From assembly GCA_944474755.1 (NCBI GenBank), contig OX104124.1:4800437-4864436 (forward strand): 64,000 nucleotides of DNA, given 5' to 3'. Of the stretch, positions 46,716 through 59,881 are shown one piece after another. This DNA is from Limnoperna fortunei. Lineage: Eukaryota > Mollusca > Bivalvia > Mytilida > Modiolidae. Each line of letters starts with the position of its first letter. Positions within the stretch are counted from its first letter, which is position 1. The notes beneath the pieces are model-generated. The model was given only the letters and a program-made list of their open reading frames with translations, was not told the origin of the DNA and searched no databases. The translations under genes were made by a program, and so were the position numbers.

Positions 46716-49093
46716 ATGACGTCTATAAATATTAGGTATGTAGTGTATTAACTGAGCTGATGCACAGTTAATCAACTTTTTAAATTCCGTTTATAATAAA
46801 TTACCTAGTAAAATCATGATCAATATAGTTCTTTATCTCAATAAATATATAATGAAATTCCACTGAACCAAACGTAAGAAGTTAAATTGAAAATTGTATT
46901 ACTTTATAACTGTAAGCATACATGTATTGGGATTTTTTATTAGACTACGTGTATTGTAACCAAGTTTACGTATTTTAAATTGTATGTATTTTCTAAGTAA
47001 TTGAAATTGGCAGAGAACTTCGTCTGCTGGTTAAATACGGGCAGGATTACAATATATATTCATTTCAGGCATAAGATCTCGATTTGGCTACAGGAAATAG
47101 AACAGCAAAACAAAAAACCTAAAAAACCAATTTGTTGTTATCCGAAGTAAACAGAATATGGTTTGCTTTAATTAGCGAATCAACTATACTCTACTAGAAG
47201 TCACAGTGTCTGTGCGGCGGATTGTTCGCTTCCAAATTAAAACTGCTTACCGTGTTTAGTTCAGCTTATTCCCCTTTTGTAGATCCACAAACGCGTAAAT
47301 AGAATTCAACAATTGTTTTCCACAGTTATTAGCGTTTTAAAATGCGGCGGATTTTTCATCTTAGTAGGGTTATTTTATAAAGTAAATTTAGACCTAAATT
47401 ACAACGGAAATGTACTTTTAGAAGTCAATTATTGTCTATTCGACGTCCTTTGCAGTCGAGGCGGGAAAGTAACGAAAGCAGATTTATGATCTTTTGAAAA
47501 CAACGCCCCAAGTCCCTTTAGAAACTAGAGTAGCTGATTAACTATGTAAAATCCCGTATCAAATGTCAAGGACGATTTGGGATATCACAACAAAGGCATA
47601 ATATAAAATGTTGACGTATTATATAATAATTTTGTTTGTTGGATTTTACCACTACAAAGGTACAATACGTCATAATAAAAAATGCAAGAAAAAAACTTAA
47701 CTCAAGGACGTGTGACTTTTATTATACACGGACCAACGTATTTTGGTGAGGGTTTTTTGCATGACAAATTAAAACTATGGTATTGTACATATAGCGTATG
47801 GTACAGCTTAAGTTCCTATTGTAGATCAAGAAAAGTACATTTTTATTATTTCCCCGAGATATTTTTTCAGTGTGATTGGGTGATTGGGCGATTTTCCATA
47901 GTAAAATTGACGCAAACTTGAACGGAAGTGTAAGTTATCCAACTTTCGATTTTCATTAATAAATCAATTATTTGCAGCTATGAATAATTTCTGAAATATA
48001 AATGTATTATGATTATCCGTATTGGTGCAGCGGGGGCGGTAGGGGGAGGTGGGGAGAAGTGCGAGAATTCTTTTGTTTGGATTTTGTTTTTGGTCCTACA
48101 AGAAACATAATTCTAAAAGATTTATTTACCGATCTCCAATTTATTTTTTAATTCATCAAAATCAGCTATTTTACTTTAAATTATGTGATTATGGATACAA
48201 GCTATAAAGTTTTTTCCAGCGATGTTAACACATCAAGTGCTTATTCTCGCGGTAATCATTACATGTAGTAAATGTACTGATTTCTCGAATCAGAATCTTG
48301 TATGTTTAAACATCTGGTATCAATCTCACACTGAAGGTTATTTCTTATTATGGACTTTATCAAGACTTTCTCAAAAGGGACTGCTTTTCTAAAGTGTTGC
48401 CTAGTAAGTAAAGTGCACCAGGTGTCAGGCAAGGGGACACAACAATAGGAAAACTGTTCCACGGAAAAAATCCATAATATTTTAGTACATAACTAAATAC
48501 TGAAGGTATATAGTAACTGATATATATCAGAAACCTTAACTAAATTTGGGTTAATATCATTCCTGAACCTGTTGCAACTGCTGTAAATGTTCGACTGTTG
48601 ACGTCAGACGACCAAAAACATGTCAAATGAGGTAATTGTTACAGCGTCAATTATGAACCTTTAGTATAGTACTATTTGGGAAACTTTGGTGAACTCGTAT
48701 AGTAAAGTCGCTATGCATAGTTTCCCGTTGCTAAGATAAATCCACCACTGTTCTAAAATAGTTAAGGCAAATTACCTAATAAGAAACGTTGATTTAGATG
48801 TGCTTTGTACTGACATAGTTTAGGTTATTACATATTCATTTTTATGATGTTGGCCAAACATTACCAATGTTATATGTGTAGAATGAATCGGAAAATTATG
48901 AGATATACGATATTGTTTTACGGGATATTTAAGTTTGACAAAATATATATTGACATCGACTTCTATATCGATGATATTAAGAATAGAATCACATTCTTAA
49001 CCACGGACACCGTACCCCCTTTCAGCAAATCCAATTTTAAAATTATCAGCAAAATAAGTGTAACAAATCACGTAATTGGTCTTTAATTATGAC
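46716..49093. other. no recognisable gene; one G-rich tract
   Basis: AT-rich apart from a G-rich stretch at 48030-48056 (GGGGGCGGTAGGGGGAGGTG then GGG). Open frames at 47682-47921 and 48844-49086 have no family features. Confidence 0.4.
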
Positions 49094-49347
49094 ATGGGAA
49101 CTCGGTGTTTAAGTGGTTAAGGTCATCTATTATTAATCACATAGCCTGTCATCACTGAGGTTCCGTGATCGAGTCTAACTGCCGTCAGGGTGTGCTGACT
49201 TAACTCTTTATTGACAACAATTGCCCGTTTTCCTGAAGGAATGGAGTTTCCTCTGGGCACTATTGTTTCCTACCATAATAAAAGTTTAACGCAATAGTAT
49301 AGCTGAAAAATTGCTGCGATAAACATCATTCAAACGAACAAACAAAA
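49094..49347 (+). repeat. tRNA-headed SINE, diverged full length
   Basis: Head AACTCGGTGTTTAAGTGGTT AAGG, TATTAATCACATAGCCTGTC, B-box-like TGATCGAGTC, body, then AGCTGAAAAATTGCTG and a CAAACGAACAAAC tail. The AAGTGGCG step is partly lost. Confidence 0.85.
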
Positions 49348-49760
49348 CCATTTCAGCTACAAAAGAAATATACGAAGCCAATGAAAGAGTTTATATAAAT
49401 TGTATTGTGGATTCAATCCGTCTGTTTAGTTATTGCTTGTTGCATTTTTCATCTTTGGATGAAGGCTATCGTTTAAAAAAAGCCTGAGTGAGCAAAATTA
49501 GTTAGTTTGAGTTCTTTGTATTTCTGTAAGGGTAAAGAGGTAACATATACAGATTTGACCGCAGTGTGAAATAGGTCAAGCGTTAGTATTCTATTGTTTT
49601 GTATACGATCGCAACTCTAGACAAGACTATGGTTTCACTTGTTTTATCTGAATTCAAAATAATAATCAAAGCACTTTCAGTCTTAAGTTACGGTAACTTA
49701 TAAATACATGCACAGATGTCGTAAAATTGTATCAGAGTTTTGACATTGTATCTTATCATG
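49348..49760. other. no recognisable gene
   Basis: Spacer between two SINE copies; nothing recognised. Confidence 0.4.
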
Positions 49761-49950
49761 AAGGGACCTCAGTGGTTCAGGAATTAAAGCAGCCATCTAC
49801 TATTAATCACTTGCCTATCAGCACTAAGGGTTCGTGTTCAAGTCCCACTGCGGTAAGGTTGGCTCGACTCCAACTTTAATTTACACGAGCTGCCAGTTTT
49901 TCTACAGAAGGTAGGCGGGTGTAAACGGATACTTCGGCTTCCTGCCTGTT
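49761..49950 (+). repeat. SINE, 3'-truncated
   Basis: Head GGGACCTCAGTGGTTCAGG, TACTATTAATCACTTGCCTA, B-box-like GTTCAAGTCCC and body through CTTCGGCTTCCTGCC; the GCTGAAAGTGGCG end is absent. Confidence 0.82.
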
Positions 49951-50842
49951 GTCAAACAACATCGCCGATTGAAAATTTTACTTAGCTATTTTACGAAAAG
50001 GACTAGAATGGCATTTGTTTCTAGTTAGACTCTTATTTGTTAATCAAGGATAATGTATAAGCCTAAAATCTATATCAAACCAGTAGAAAGTATGATTTTT
50101 ATTGCTATTTTCTGGAAAGAAGTGTTCGTTCTCAAAACTTTCATCGCTCTAAATTTTGACCTGTGTAATTGTCAAGTTATCTTTCTTGTTACAGTAAAAC
50201 AGTAAACGGTTTAAGTTTTGTGTTGTTCACTTGTTTATTAAATGCTATTTGATTTCGTAACAGACACTACGACTTTGTCGTGGTAACATTTTTACTTTCT
50301 CCAAAAATACGTGAATGTGTAACTGTACGGGAAATAATCAATGTAACAGTAAATGTGACGTTCTCTTGTGACGAAAAATGTTATCTTTTGAAAAGGATTT
50401 GTTGGTAAGAGTTTCGTTTTGTCCCAGAGACAAAGTTATTTTGGATTGAGTTTAGGTATTTTGGGAATACATTAATTCTGATCACGTTATGTTAGCTACG
50501 TTTAGTTTACGACTTTGAGCTAAAATATCGGTTGTACTGTTACGCTTTTTTTACAGTCCAGTGATTTGTCCTTGCTAAATTCATTTATTGATATTATCGT
50601 CTTATTTTAGCGTTTTACTTATATATATACTTAATCTAAATCACACCGCAGTGTTGGAATACATTGTATGTTTGTGGAGTGTCAATTTTGCCAGCCATTT
50701 TGAATACTGTAATAATTTTTTAGATATTTTGGAAAGTCAGTTTAATAAATTATTTGTTGAACCCTATTAGAATTTTTAGTGATGCCACTCAGTTTATTCA
50801 AGCATATTTAACTTAAAACCGCTCAGATATACACATTCTGCA
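49951..50842. other. no recognisable gene
   Basis: AT-rich, nothing recognised. Confidence 0.4.
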
Positions 50843-50905
50843 ACACTCCCCAAATAAAAACTGGACCCCACGATGTAGCTAAAACCTACATAAAAGTTGT
50901 AGCGT
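50843..50905 (+). repeat. SINE 3' fragment
   Basis: CTCCCCAAATAAAAACTGGA CCCCACGATGTAGCT matches the SINE 3' region; the rest is decayed. Confidence 0.65.
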
Positions 50906-53900
50906 TTTCTTCTCATTCACGAGGGCCTCGTTCAGTATAATTGCAATACGTGCACAACTTAATTTGATCTAATTACCAGGTACTTCGTTTGAATTTACTG
51001 TTTTTTCCGCTCATGATTACTTCCTGCATAAATGGTTACAAAAACAGTTGATCCGATGTATTCAAATAAGTTTCAGTAGCTTTAATCTTCAAAGCTGTTA
51101 CTTACTCTTAGATGCTGATGACATATGAGTCAAGGTAAACTAAGATGACTGCACTGCAAGGTAATTGTGAAGAATTTATAATAATATGCACGTGAAAATT
51201 CTGACACTCTCACGACATTTTTATCTCAAGGTATCTAAATATAATATATTCCACAAGGGTTCTTAATTCTTTGGTAATAAAGTTTTTATAAGCTTTCAAG
51301 TTGTAACACAGACATGTTTTGTTCTATAGATTTATTAAGCATAAATACTTAAAGCATATAAATTTAGATAAATTCAAGTTAATTACAGAAAAACATAATT
51401 TTAAAAGAGCAGCAAAGTATTTTTCAAGTAGGAAACGAAATCAGCACCAAAGTCAGCCGTTCAACATATTTTAAATACCTTCCTGTTGAAATGTTTGAAA
51501 GTTGTTACTAAAACTTAAACATGTTGGTGAACACTGGAAAATAACGTTGTCTTATTTGAAGCAATTTTCGATTTTTGATTTCCAAAACTAGCGTTTCATT
51601 TGACAATACAATTTTAAAATAAACAGTTTGTGTAGATACAATTTTCAAAAAATGTATTGTCACTTTGTAACAACGCATACTGTGTGCTGCTTATAGTTTT
51701 TGTTGAACTATTTTATTGCATATGTAATGATCTTTGCTAAAAAGCTAAAACATTTGTATCTGTGAGGTCACTATGTAAAAAACCAAATGTTTGTTTTTGC
51801 ACTTTAAAGTAAAATATCTGCAAACAAACTGTAATATATAATAACTTTAAGAAACAAGTTTGTTCCAAAATACATATACGACAAGTTTCCCTATAGCGTC
51901 TATACAAGTTGTATTTGTTTAAAATCATCTCTCTTTGCAATATTGCTATTGATTATTTTAGGAAAATGAATTGTAAAATTGAATTGAACAATTTATTGAT
52001 TAACATGTAACATGTAATTGTATCAATTATATATACCAGTATAATTACACCTCATATAAAAAGGCTGGTTTTTGATTGGTCATTATACAGTGTTTTTTTC
52101 GCAAATTTCTTAATTTTGCATCAATTTCGTCATCACCGGGGTATTTGGTAATAAATAATGCTCTATGCCGTGGTATTTGCTAAAACATAACCCTCGCATA
52201 TTATTATCCCAGAAAAAATCATTCGGAAGTTTTGACTTTTACCTCAAGTAAACGTAACACGATTATTCGATTTTGAAAACCGGAAACGTTCCGATAGTAG
52301 AGAGTCCATAAACAGCACGTAGTGGTCTAGTATGTTTGAAATCATGATATTCGGTGTAATTCATTGGAGGGGTATTTGTGAAAAATACCCTTCCAGATAT
52401 GATATATCTGTTTAAAATGGTATTATTAGGGTTTCGAAATGTCCGGAAGACCCCATGATCCAACTTAATTTATTAATAGTTTGATAATTGCAGAATTGTG
52501 CTACAGTTAATAAGAGTTTTATCTAACATCAATTGAATTTATCAGCATAAAATGATCGGAAGTTCGAGTTGAAATAATCGCCAATGACAAAATGTTTAAC
52601 ATCCCTCTTAATCGTTCAAAAGCTCAGTTGTCCATGCTCGTATGAACATTTTTTTCTAAATATAGAACCAATGTTTATAGTTTTAAGTTTTGATATGTTA
52701 CAGAATCCCAACCACCGTCTGCTGCATTTTGAATGTCCGCCTGCATATGATCTTGGTATAAAACATCTACTGGTAAATTATTAACAAATAATAAGGCAAT
52801 TGAAATCCGTAATACTACACTAAAGGTATAACAGTAGTAAATTCGTACCAGTAATAGATTACCAGATTGTGTACCTACATTAAGTGCAACAGTGCATACG
52901 GACGTTGTGTTTTGATTGGCTCAATAGTGATTACATGTCTATTGTTTGTCTGTAAGCTCCTGCATAAATTGAGTTTTAAAAAGCGGTAAAGTTTGTCTCA
53001 GATCTTAAGAAGATAAAATTGTGATAATTTTTAAAACAATTTACTATTTTAACATTTTTTAGAAATGTCATGTAAAGCGGTAGCGTCTTGAACACTTCAA
53101 ACTATTGACTAAAGAAGTTGGTGACGGATAAATATGGGATGTATTTTTATGATAAATTAAAGTTTATCACTTTCCTAGCCCAGGTACATGCTGATCAATG
53201 TTAGACTGATGTGCAAATCCCAGAAATGGTAGTATCTTCGACAATGGCCAAACAATTACTACCGATGTACCTAAATATCACCTCTGGCACACAACACTTG
53301 AGGCTTCCCTAATGGCTACCGTTGTACGCGCATTAATTTAAAACACGTTTTTGATATATAAACGCGTTATAATGTGTAAAATGTTCAAATAAATGTTCGT
53401 CTATAATGGTTAAGTACCAGAAGAACAATAAAGTAGCCAAAATGAGAAGAACCTAGCTGTTTTATAATGGTACTATATTTAGTTTGTAAGCAGGAGACAA
53501 ACTACGTCCTGAAAATAATCTCAAGAACTAACGAATGGTTACACATTTCTTAATTAATATCCATGACATCGGAAAATCAGGTGTGGCAGATGTCATACAA
53601 AGGTTTGTTAAACCAAAGTTTATAACGGTGTACATACAAATTATAGTCAGACGATTAATAGATTACATGTATAAAAATGGAACTCAGTAACATACAAAAA
53701 ATGACATAATTCTGTTTAAAAATTGTTGCACATATATTTATCATATATTTGAGAATAACATGCAGCTATTATATGGTTACTAAGAAATGCATATATGAAG
53801 AATAAAATAGAAAAAAATAAAAATTCTAGACATGCTTAAAGTGTAAAAAAAAATTAAATTACATTATAATGATAAACTAATCAACATAAAAAGGGGTACT

Positions 53901-55512
53901 TGGTACTTGAATAAAGAAATAAGATTGTGTAAAGAACCTTTGTTATATCCTTGACATTATTGTTACTATTTTTCCACATTTGTGTACATTTTTTTACAAT
54001 TTATCTAACTTTTAAACAGCATGACCAATATAAATTGTAACAATAAATTAAAATACATTTCAGTATTATAGTTTAAGACGTGCAATTCATTCCTGAATGG
54101 ACAGTCAATGATTCACTATTTTCGAAAAATTAGGTATAATTTCTTAATTTGTTCAATCTCGGTGATTTGCTTTTCTGAAATCTAAACCATCATGCAATGA
54201 TGTATCATTAAATATTAGTAGGCAAGAAAGATCACTTGACAATATAAACAACGATAATCATATAATAAAAATATTAAGTATTGTTGCAAGGTTAAACGCT
54301 TGTGATACATTGAATAAGCAATTTACAATTATATAACAAACTAAAAATAAAACACAAACAAAACATCATAAATATATTAAAAAAAATCAAATTAGATGAA
54401 CAAGTTTATTTTTATCCTTCATTTACAATCATTTGGCATTTATGGATGAATTTGGTTTAGTGTAGCCAATCACACTGTTTGTAGATTGTTTAGATTTCAT
54501 TAGCGTCAAATCTTATTATTTTTATCTAGATTTTAAAGTCAAAAATATTTAGTAAAGAATTTTGATGCAAATATATCTCTTTTGTGGTTGCAAGGTATAT
54601 CAATCGGGTTAAAATATATCTAATATTATATAATATATATATTTTATTATTTACATTTTAAGTTATTTACACGATAAAATCTGAATCTAGCACAAAAAAC
54701 ATAAACTTTACAATAAAAAAATGTGTAAAAAAACACATTAGAATAAAGTGTCTATTTGCCATTGCATTGACATTTATTACTTTTAGCTGTTGTTTGTAAA
54801 GGTTTTTTAAGTTGTAAAATATGCATTGTTGACATTCTGCTCATATCTTACACGGTGAACACTGTGTGCCAACCACTCTTGTATAAGGAGTTAAAAAGGT
54901 ATTGATGTATTGCTGTAATTATTCATCTAAATTTCAATACTCTTTCATTTTGATAAGGTGTTTCTGCAAATTAAACTGCTACGTGTCACTTACTTATAAG
55001 AACGTGGGGATTAATGCTTATAGTGACTTTCATTTAATTATTGTTTATTTATTATTTTATTTTATCTATTTATATATTTATTATAGAAAAAGGCATAAAA
55101 CTTTTAATATATTAACGTTTTTTTTGTATTATTTGAATACCTTTGGACATCAATATAAACACATTGTTCTATATCAGTTGAATTACATTAGTGGCGTTTG
55201 AGTTTTTGTCATAAAATGAATATACATGATATTGTGTATACAGTATTTATTATTTATTGTCATGGATATCCTTATTGATTTTCTACAAAATATAACTACA
55301 AAGCATACAATTTAAATAAGTGTGTGTAAAACGGTATACAATATTTACATATGATACATTTATATTTCACATTATTTACATTTATACATTGTCTGCTATG
55401 TTCTGAACAATATTGGAAGTTTAACAAACTTGTGTCGCTAGCTAATATTAAGTTTACAACTGATATTTTCACAAAAACAAATTGAACAGAGAAAGTTTGT
55501 TTTATCTGTTTG
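50906..55512. other. no recognisable gene
   Basis: 4.6 kb of AT-rich DNA between the LRR gene's coding start and the end of the receptor gene. It may contain the LRR gene promoter and non-coding exon. The 66-codon minus frame at 52263-52463 is the least AT-biased in the stretch, but I recognise nothing in it. Confidence 0.4.
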
Positions 55513-56678
55513 CTACGAAAGCCCAGAAGGCTCATTCGAAATTCGAGAATCGAAATTCGAAATTCGAGATTCGAAATTCGAAATTCAGTATAGTTATAAC
55601 CAATCAGATTGCGTGTGACATAATCGTCTAACAATCAGAATAGTTATTATATATTCGAGATTTGAAATTCGAGATTCTAGATTCGAAATTCGAGATTCTA
55701 GATTCGAAATTCGAGATTCGAAATTCGAAATTCAATATAGTTTAAGCCAATCAGATCGCGTGTGTCATAATCTCTACCAATCGGAATTCCTTGGTTATAT
55801 CGAAACTACATAAAATTTGGTTGAGTAGTTTAAGGGGAATTAAAGCGAAAACCATGATTATTGAAGATTAGTGAAACTTTCTAAGTTCAAAGAGCCATAA
55901 CTACCATATAAATTTAGGAATCAACAATTCCTGATAATATGCACAACTACATATATGGTGTACTAGTTGCATACCAAGTTTCATAAAATTGTGTATAGTA
56001 CTGAGTAGTTTCAGAGGATTTGTGCTGACAAGATAATTAATGGGTATTTTCAGCACATTTCTAAGTTCAAATGCCAGTGACGGATCCAAAATTTCGAAAA
56101 GGGGGGGGGGGGCACTGACTGGCCAAGGAGGGCCAATTTTGTCATGCTTTAATGATTTCCTATATATCCAACCACATTTTTTTCCGTCAAAATGGAGGGC
56201 CGCCTCTGGATCCATCCCTGATAGCCCCCACACAAAATTTGAGGGCCAAAATGCCCTGATAACATGCAAAACTACTTATGGTGTACTTCCTACACACCAA
56301 GTTTTGTTGAACTCCGTTTTACGTGTACATTCTTGTTTCTTTATTTGTAAAAACAAGATGTTATTGTGAACTGAATTAATTTGATAAAATAACAAATAAA
56401 GCTTATAAATTTGATTTTTTTTTAACAAAACCATGTTGAACAAGTCATTTGTTGACACATATGTCGACGGTTAAAACACCAAATAAACATAATAACACGT
56501 GGCTACGTTTATATAAGAATCATTCTGATTCGTAGACAATTATGTTACACACAATCAGATTGGTTATAACTATATTGAATTTCGAATTTCGAATCTCGAA
56601 TTTCGAATCTCGAATCTCGAGTTTCCAATCTTAAATCTCGAATTTCGAATATAGAATGAGCCTTCTGGGCTTTCGTAG
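55513..56678. mobile_element. 1.17-kb inverted-repeat element built of TTCGAA-type motifs
   Basis: The ends CTACGAAAGCCCAGAAGG and the inverse CCTTCTGGGCTTTCGTAG are exact. Inwards each side carries runs of ATTCGAA and ATTCGAG followed by an AACCAATCAGATTG(C/T)GTGTG-type block, the right side (56515-56660) being inverted. The left side has two direct copies of this arrangement (55535-55620 and 55655-55790). The frame at 55296-55634 encodes the repetitive FRISNLEFRIS pattern only because of these motifs. No target duplication was recognised. Confidence 0.82.
56075..56220. mobile_element. 146-bp MITE-like insertion with CAGTG/CAGGG-type ends
   Basis: The ends are CAGTGACGGATCCA and, inverted, CAGGGATGGATCCA; a G12 run lies at 56101-56112. 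Similar GGATCCA termini are widespread in animal MITEs. No matching flanking duplication was found. It is nested in the TTCGAA element. Confidence 0.6.
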
Positions 56679-57469
56679 TACGATGCTGTATTCTATTTAT
56701 TAAATTTACTGTATGTAGCGAGCTTCTTGTATACAGACGGTAAAGAGATTATTGTTGTAAACATGCACATATGTTACTAGATGGACATTGTGTTACCAAC
56801 ACAAATGTTTGATGTGAAAATGATAAAGGATTTAAAGTAAAAAATAACGATTTCAGTGCACTTAGGGTAATTTGTAATATATATTTTCTTCAATTTCACA
56901 TGATAACCTACTTTTCTCTTTGCAATATTATATATTGTTTTTTTTCAGCTGCGCCATGAATGTAAATTTTACTTTTACATTTTGTTTTCTTCCTTGAAAA
57001 ATAGATAGATAAATACATGTAAATCAATAGGTAATCGAAGAATAAGAAATCAAGATATGCAATAAAGGTAATATAAATCTGTTGTGTTTCTAAAAACGCA
57101 ACGTTGCCATCCAAAACACAAAGAGTAAAAAAATATTGTTGCATTTTAATAGTGATCTAAATTTTAAAACAACTGGAAAAAAATCGACAAAAATTGTACA
57201 GTTGTACATTGTTTTGCTTTCGTATGTTGAGGCTTAACCTTATCATGGAGTCACGATTCTTGTGATTTAACAAATAAATTTAAAGATTTGTTAACAATGC
57301 TTTAAAAGTATTGCTGCATTTACCTTTACCGCATGTGTATTTTGCTAAAATCTCTTACTTCTAAAAGTTTCCTAAACCTTATTTTTATAGTTAATTATTT
57401 GGTCTTGTGTATCTTTTGCAAAACATTTAAAATTTGAATTACATGAGAACATATCATACCATTAAACAA
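56679..57469. other. 3' flank of the receptor gene, no recognisable gene
   Basis: It lies downstream of the stop codon of the minus-strand membrane protein and should include its 3' UTR; no canonical polyadenylation signal was pinned down. Confidence 0.45.
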
Positions 57470-57608
57470 TTAATTTTCTGAAATGTAATGATAGACATGC
57501 TCTTCTACGTCCATAACAGAGGATTCCTCGTCAGGACGCCTTGTAGGAAGCTCCATTGGTTGAATATTCTCCATGGCAATTTCATCATAGTCTCTAACAT
57601 TTTCAGGT
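57470..57608 (-). CDS. last exon of a membrane receptor: cytoplasmic tail
   Basis: A TTTTATAG acceptor precedes 139 bases that end in TAA at 57472-57470. With the AG carried over from the previous exon it reads R-PENVRDYDEIAMENIQ, continues through acidic MELPTRRPDEESSVMDVEE and ends HVYHYISEN. YDEI and YHYI fit the YxxI pattern used by endocytic adaptors or SH2 proteins. They do not match a clean ITIM, because the -2 residue is wrong, nor a standard ITAM spacing. The exon joins 59206-59239 in phase. The tail is short and has no kinase or TIR domain. No named family is recognised. Confidence 0.88.
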
Positions 57609-58325
57609 CTATAAAATGTAAAAACTAAATAAATGTAATCCAGTTACCGCATGATCCATAGATGGATGTTTGTGTTGGTTATTTCCTAGCGACCCTTGCA
57701 ATATTTTAGCAATGTCAAGATATTATTCAAGAATCATATTTACGGAAAAAACAATAGAAAGTAAATTATTTGTACAGTTGTATTCATAAAAGAAATCACG
57801 TTATTATTTCATAAACGTGTTTGGTAAAAATGGCAAATAAACATAGTGTTCCATTTTATGTGTATCAGCAATTTGTTTCCATTAAAACTCGTGCGCTTCC
57901 AATTATTAATGCACTAGGCATAACTGATATCTTTATATATGTTTTTTTTAAAATTCCATGGTAGATTCTGAATCGTATTGATTGAACTGAATAGACTTGA
58001 CAATGATGTTAATCAAGATTATGATGAGTTCGTAATATAAAATGATTGTTAGTTTTTTTGTTGGCGATCAATCCAAAATCACTGAGTTTTTATCAAACTA
58101 CAAGGGCTTGTAAAAAAGATTTACTTGCGTTTTCGAATGATACTAGGTCGACTCTGTTATAATGTGGGAGAAGGGAAGATACAGAGTCTATACCCGCCAA
58201 CTTACAAAAAATTTTTAAAAATATGTCTTTACCCCTATCTACATGGGTTTGTAATTATTTCTGTTCCTAATTGAATTGTTTTCATGAAAAACCCTACCTT
58301 AATGTTTCTAATGTCATTTAACTCT

Positions 58326-58513
58326 CAAATTTTAATAATTTCAACCAGTTTGAAATGAAACGGACAATAATCCTGTCGGAAGTGGACTTTATTGTTACTG
58401 AGAAAATAAGTACCGAAAGGCCTCAAAGACGACAAAGGATAAAGTCATCACTTCCGTCCAGGGTTATTGTCCGTTTCGTTTCAAACTGGTGGAAATTATT
58501 AAAATTTTGATTG
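58326..58513. repeat. foldback (hairpin) element in a receptor-gene intron
   Basis: The arms of about 70 bases share AAATTTTAATAATTTC, CCAGTTTGAAATGAAACGG and ACAATAATCCTG with their inverse at 58436-58513 (a few mismatches), around a loop of about 40 bases. It lies in the intron between the last two coding exons. No clear target duplication. Confidence 0.85.
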
Positions 58514-59205
58514 AGTGAGAATGTTCCTTGGTTATTTGTATTGGCCTTTGCATATTTGGTGTTGTAATGACGACTATGGCGTAATAAATTGTATAACCTG
58601 GTCATGTTTTACTAAATTTTGTTACTATGTGTTAGGCTTAAATTTAAAGTTCTGTTTAGAATACGCCTAACTGAATTTAAATTTAATGTTCACTTAGGTA
58701 TACACAGCCCATTTTGAAATTAGCTTGAATATGCATTCTGTTCAAAATACACCCTTTGCACTTTAATTTCAATGTCCTGTTAGAATATGCCACTTTGTAT
58801 TGGTCCAACCCTGTTAGAAGTATAGTATTCATGGCAGCGCCTTGTTTCGTTAAGTAACAAGTGATATTGTACATCTGTATGTGGAAGTTCGTAATAAACT
58901 TTATAACATTGTTTTGTATATTTTATTAATGTCATTAAAGATGTACAGAAGTAAATTATGCACACATTAACAATCAACTTGTTCTACATCCACAATATGC
59001 AAATTTACATTTAAAACACCTTACGAAATTTATCGCTATACTTGTGAACACGTTTTGTTTTCAGATTTTGTAACATATCAACTCAAGAGAATAAAAATAT
59101 TTTCTTTTTTGACCTTTTTTCTTCTTACGTAACAATATATCTAAATTGCAGTATGTTTTTACCAAATATGTTTTATTCGTTTAAGTATTTAAATTACACA
59201 TGTAC

Positions 59206-59239
59206 CTGTAGTCTTCGTAAATTGATTGCCGGCAACATC
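59206..59239 (-). CDS. membrane receptor: 34-bp juxtamembrane exon
   Basis: A tiny exon between a CATACCAG acceptor and an ACAG|GTACAT donor. With one base from the previous exon it encodes G-CCRQSIYEDY plus two bases of an Arg codon. Tandem Cys just inside the membrane are common palmitoylation sites, and YEDY is a candidate phosphorylation motif (inference). Both joins are in phase: 1+34+1 bases give whole codons. Confidence 0.85.
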
Positions 59240-59489
59240 CTGGTATGCACATAAAGAAAAATAACACGATTACTAAACTAATGTGAATTAAAAAAGCGAA
59301 TACGTGAGGTAACTATACACTTTTCTAATGCTGATACAAACTGAAGAATAACTTAATAAAAATCACCATAGTAACTGCAGCTTACTTTAAACTGTCATCG
59401 ATACAAATATAAAAATAATCATCTAGTTTATACAACAATTCGTTATGATGTTTTAAATAACTAAATTATTTATTGCCCCATACTCTTTG

Positions 59490-59752
59490 AGGGCCTCGGT
59501 GGCCGAGTGGTTAAGGTAGTTTGCCTACTATTGATCACGTGGTCTGTCACCACTGAGATTGCGGGTTAAATTCTCAATGCAGGCCGGGTGTATATGACTC
59601 CAATCTTAATTGACAAGGATTGCCTGTTTCCCTACTGCAGGTCGTGGGTTTACTCATGGTACTTCTGCTTCTTTCCCCACTAATAACTAGACGCCATGAT
59701 ATAGCTGAAAACTTGCTGAAAGTGGCGTCCAATGCCAGCAAACAAACAAACA
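59490..59752 (+). repeat. tRNA-headed SINE, full length, in a receptor-gene intron
   Basis: The best-preserved head in the window: GGGCCTCGGTGGCCGAGTGG then TTAAGG, with TATTGATCACGTGGTCTGTC and GATTGCGGGTTAAATTC in the B-box position. The body and GCTGAAAACTTGCTGAAAG TGGCG are followed by an AAACAAACAAAC tail. It is antisense to the host gene. Confidence 0.95.
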
Positions 59753-59881
59753 TATTCTATGTGAAGCATTACATCATGCAATTTTGAAAATAACTAACAA
59801 ATAATTATACAGATGTACATATACATAACAAAATTATTTCATACGCCTCATGAAAAAATAGAAGTCTGAAGTATTGCATAC

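Noticed and set aside
47682..47921. 79-codon plus frame
   Set aside because: Aromatic-rich composition typical of translated AT-rich non-coding DNA; nothing recognisable.
55296..55634. Repetitive FRISNLEFRIS-type protein
   Set aside because: It is a translation of ATTCGAA/ATTCGAG motifs of an inverted-repeat element.
57470..57608. ITIM or ITAM signalling motif in the receptor tail
   Set aside because: YDEI has Arg at -2 and YHYI has His at -2, and their spacing is too long for an ITAM; only the looser YxxI description is supported.
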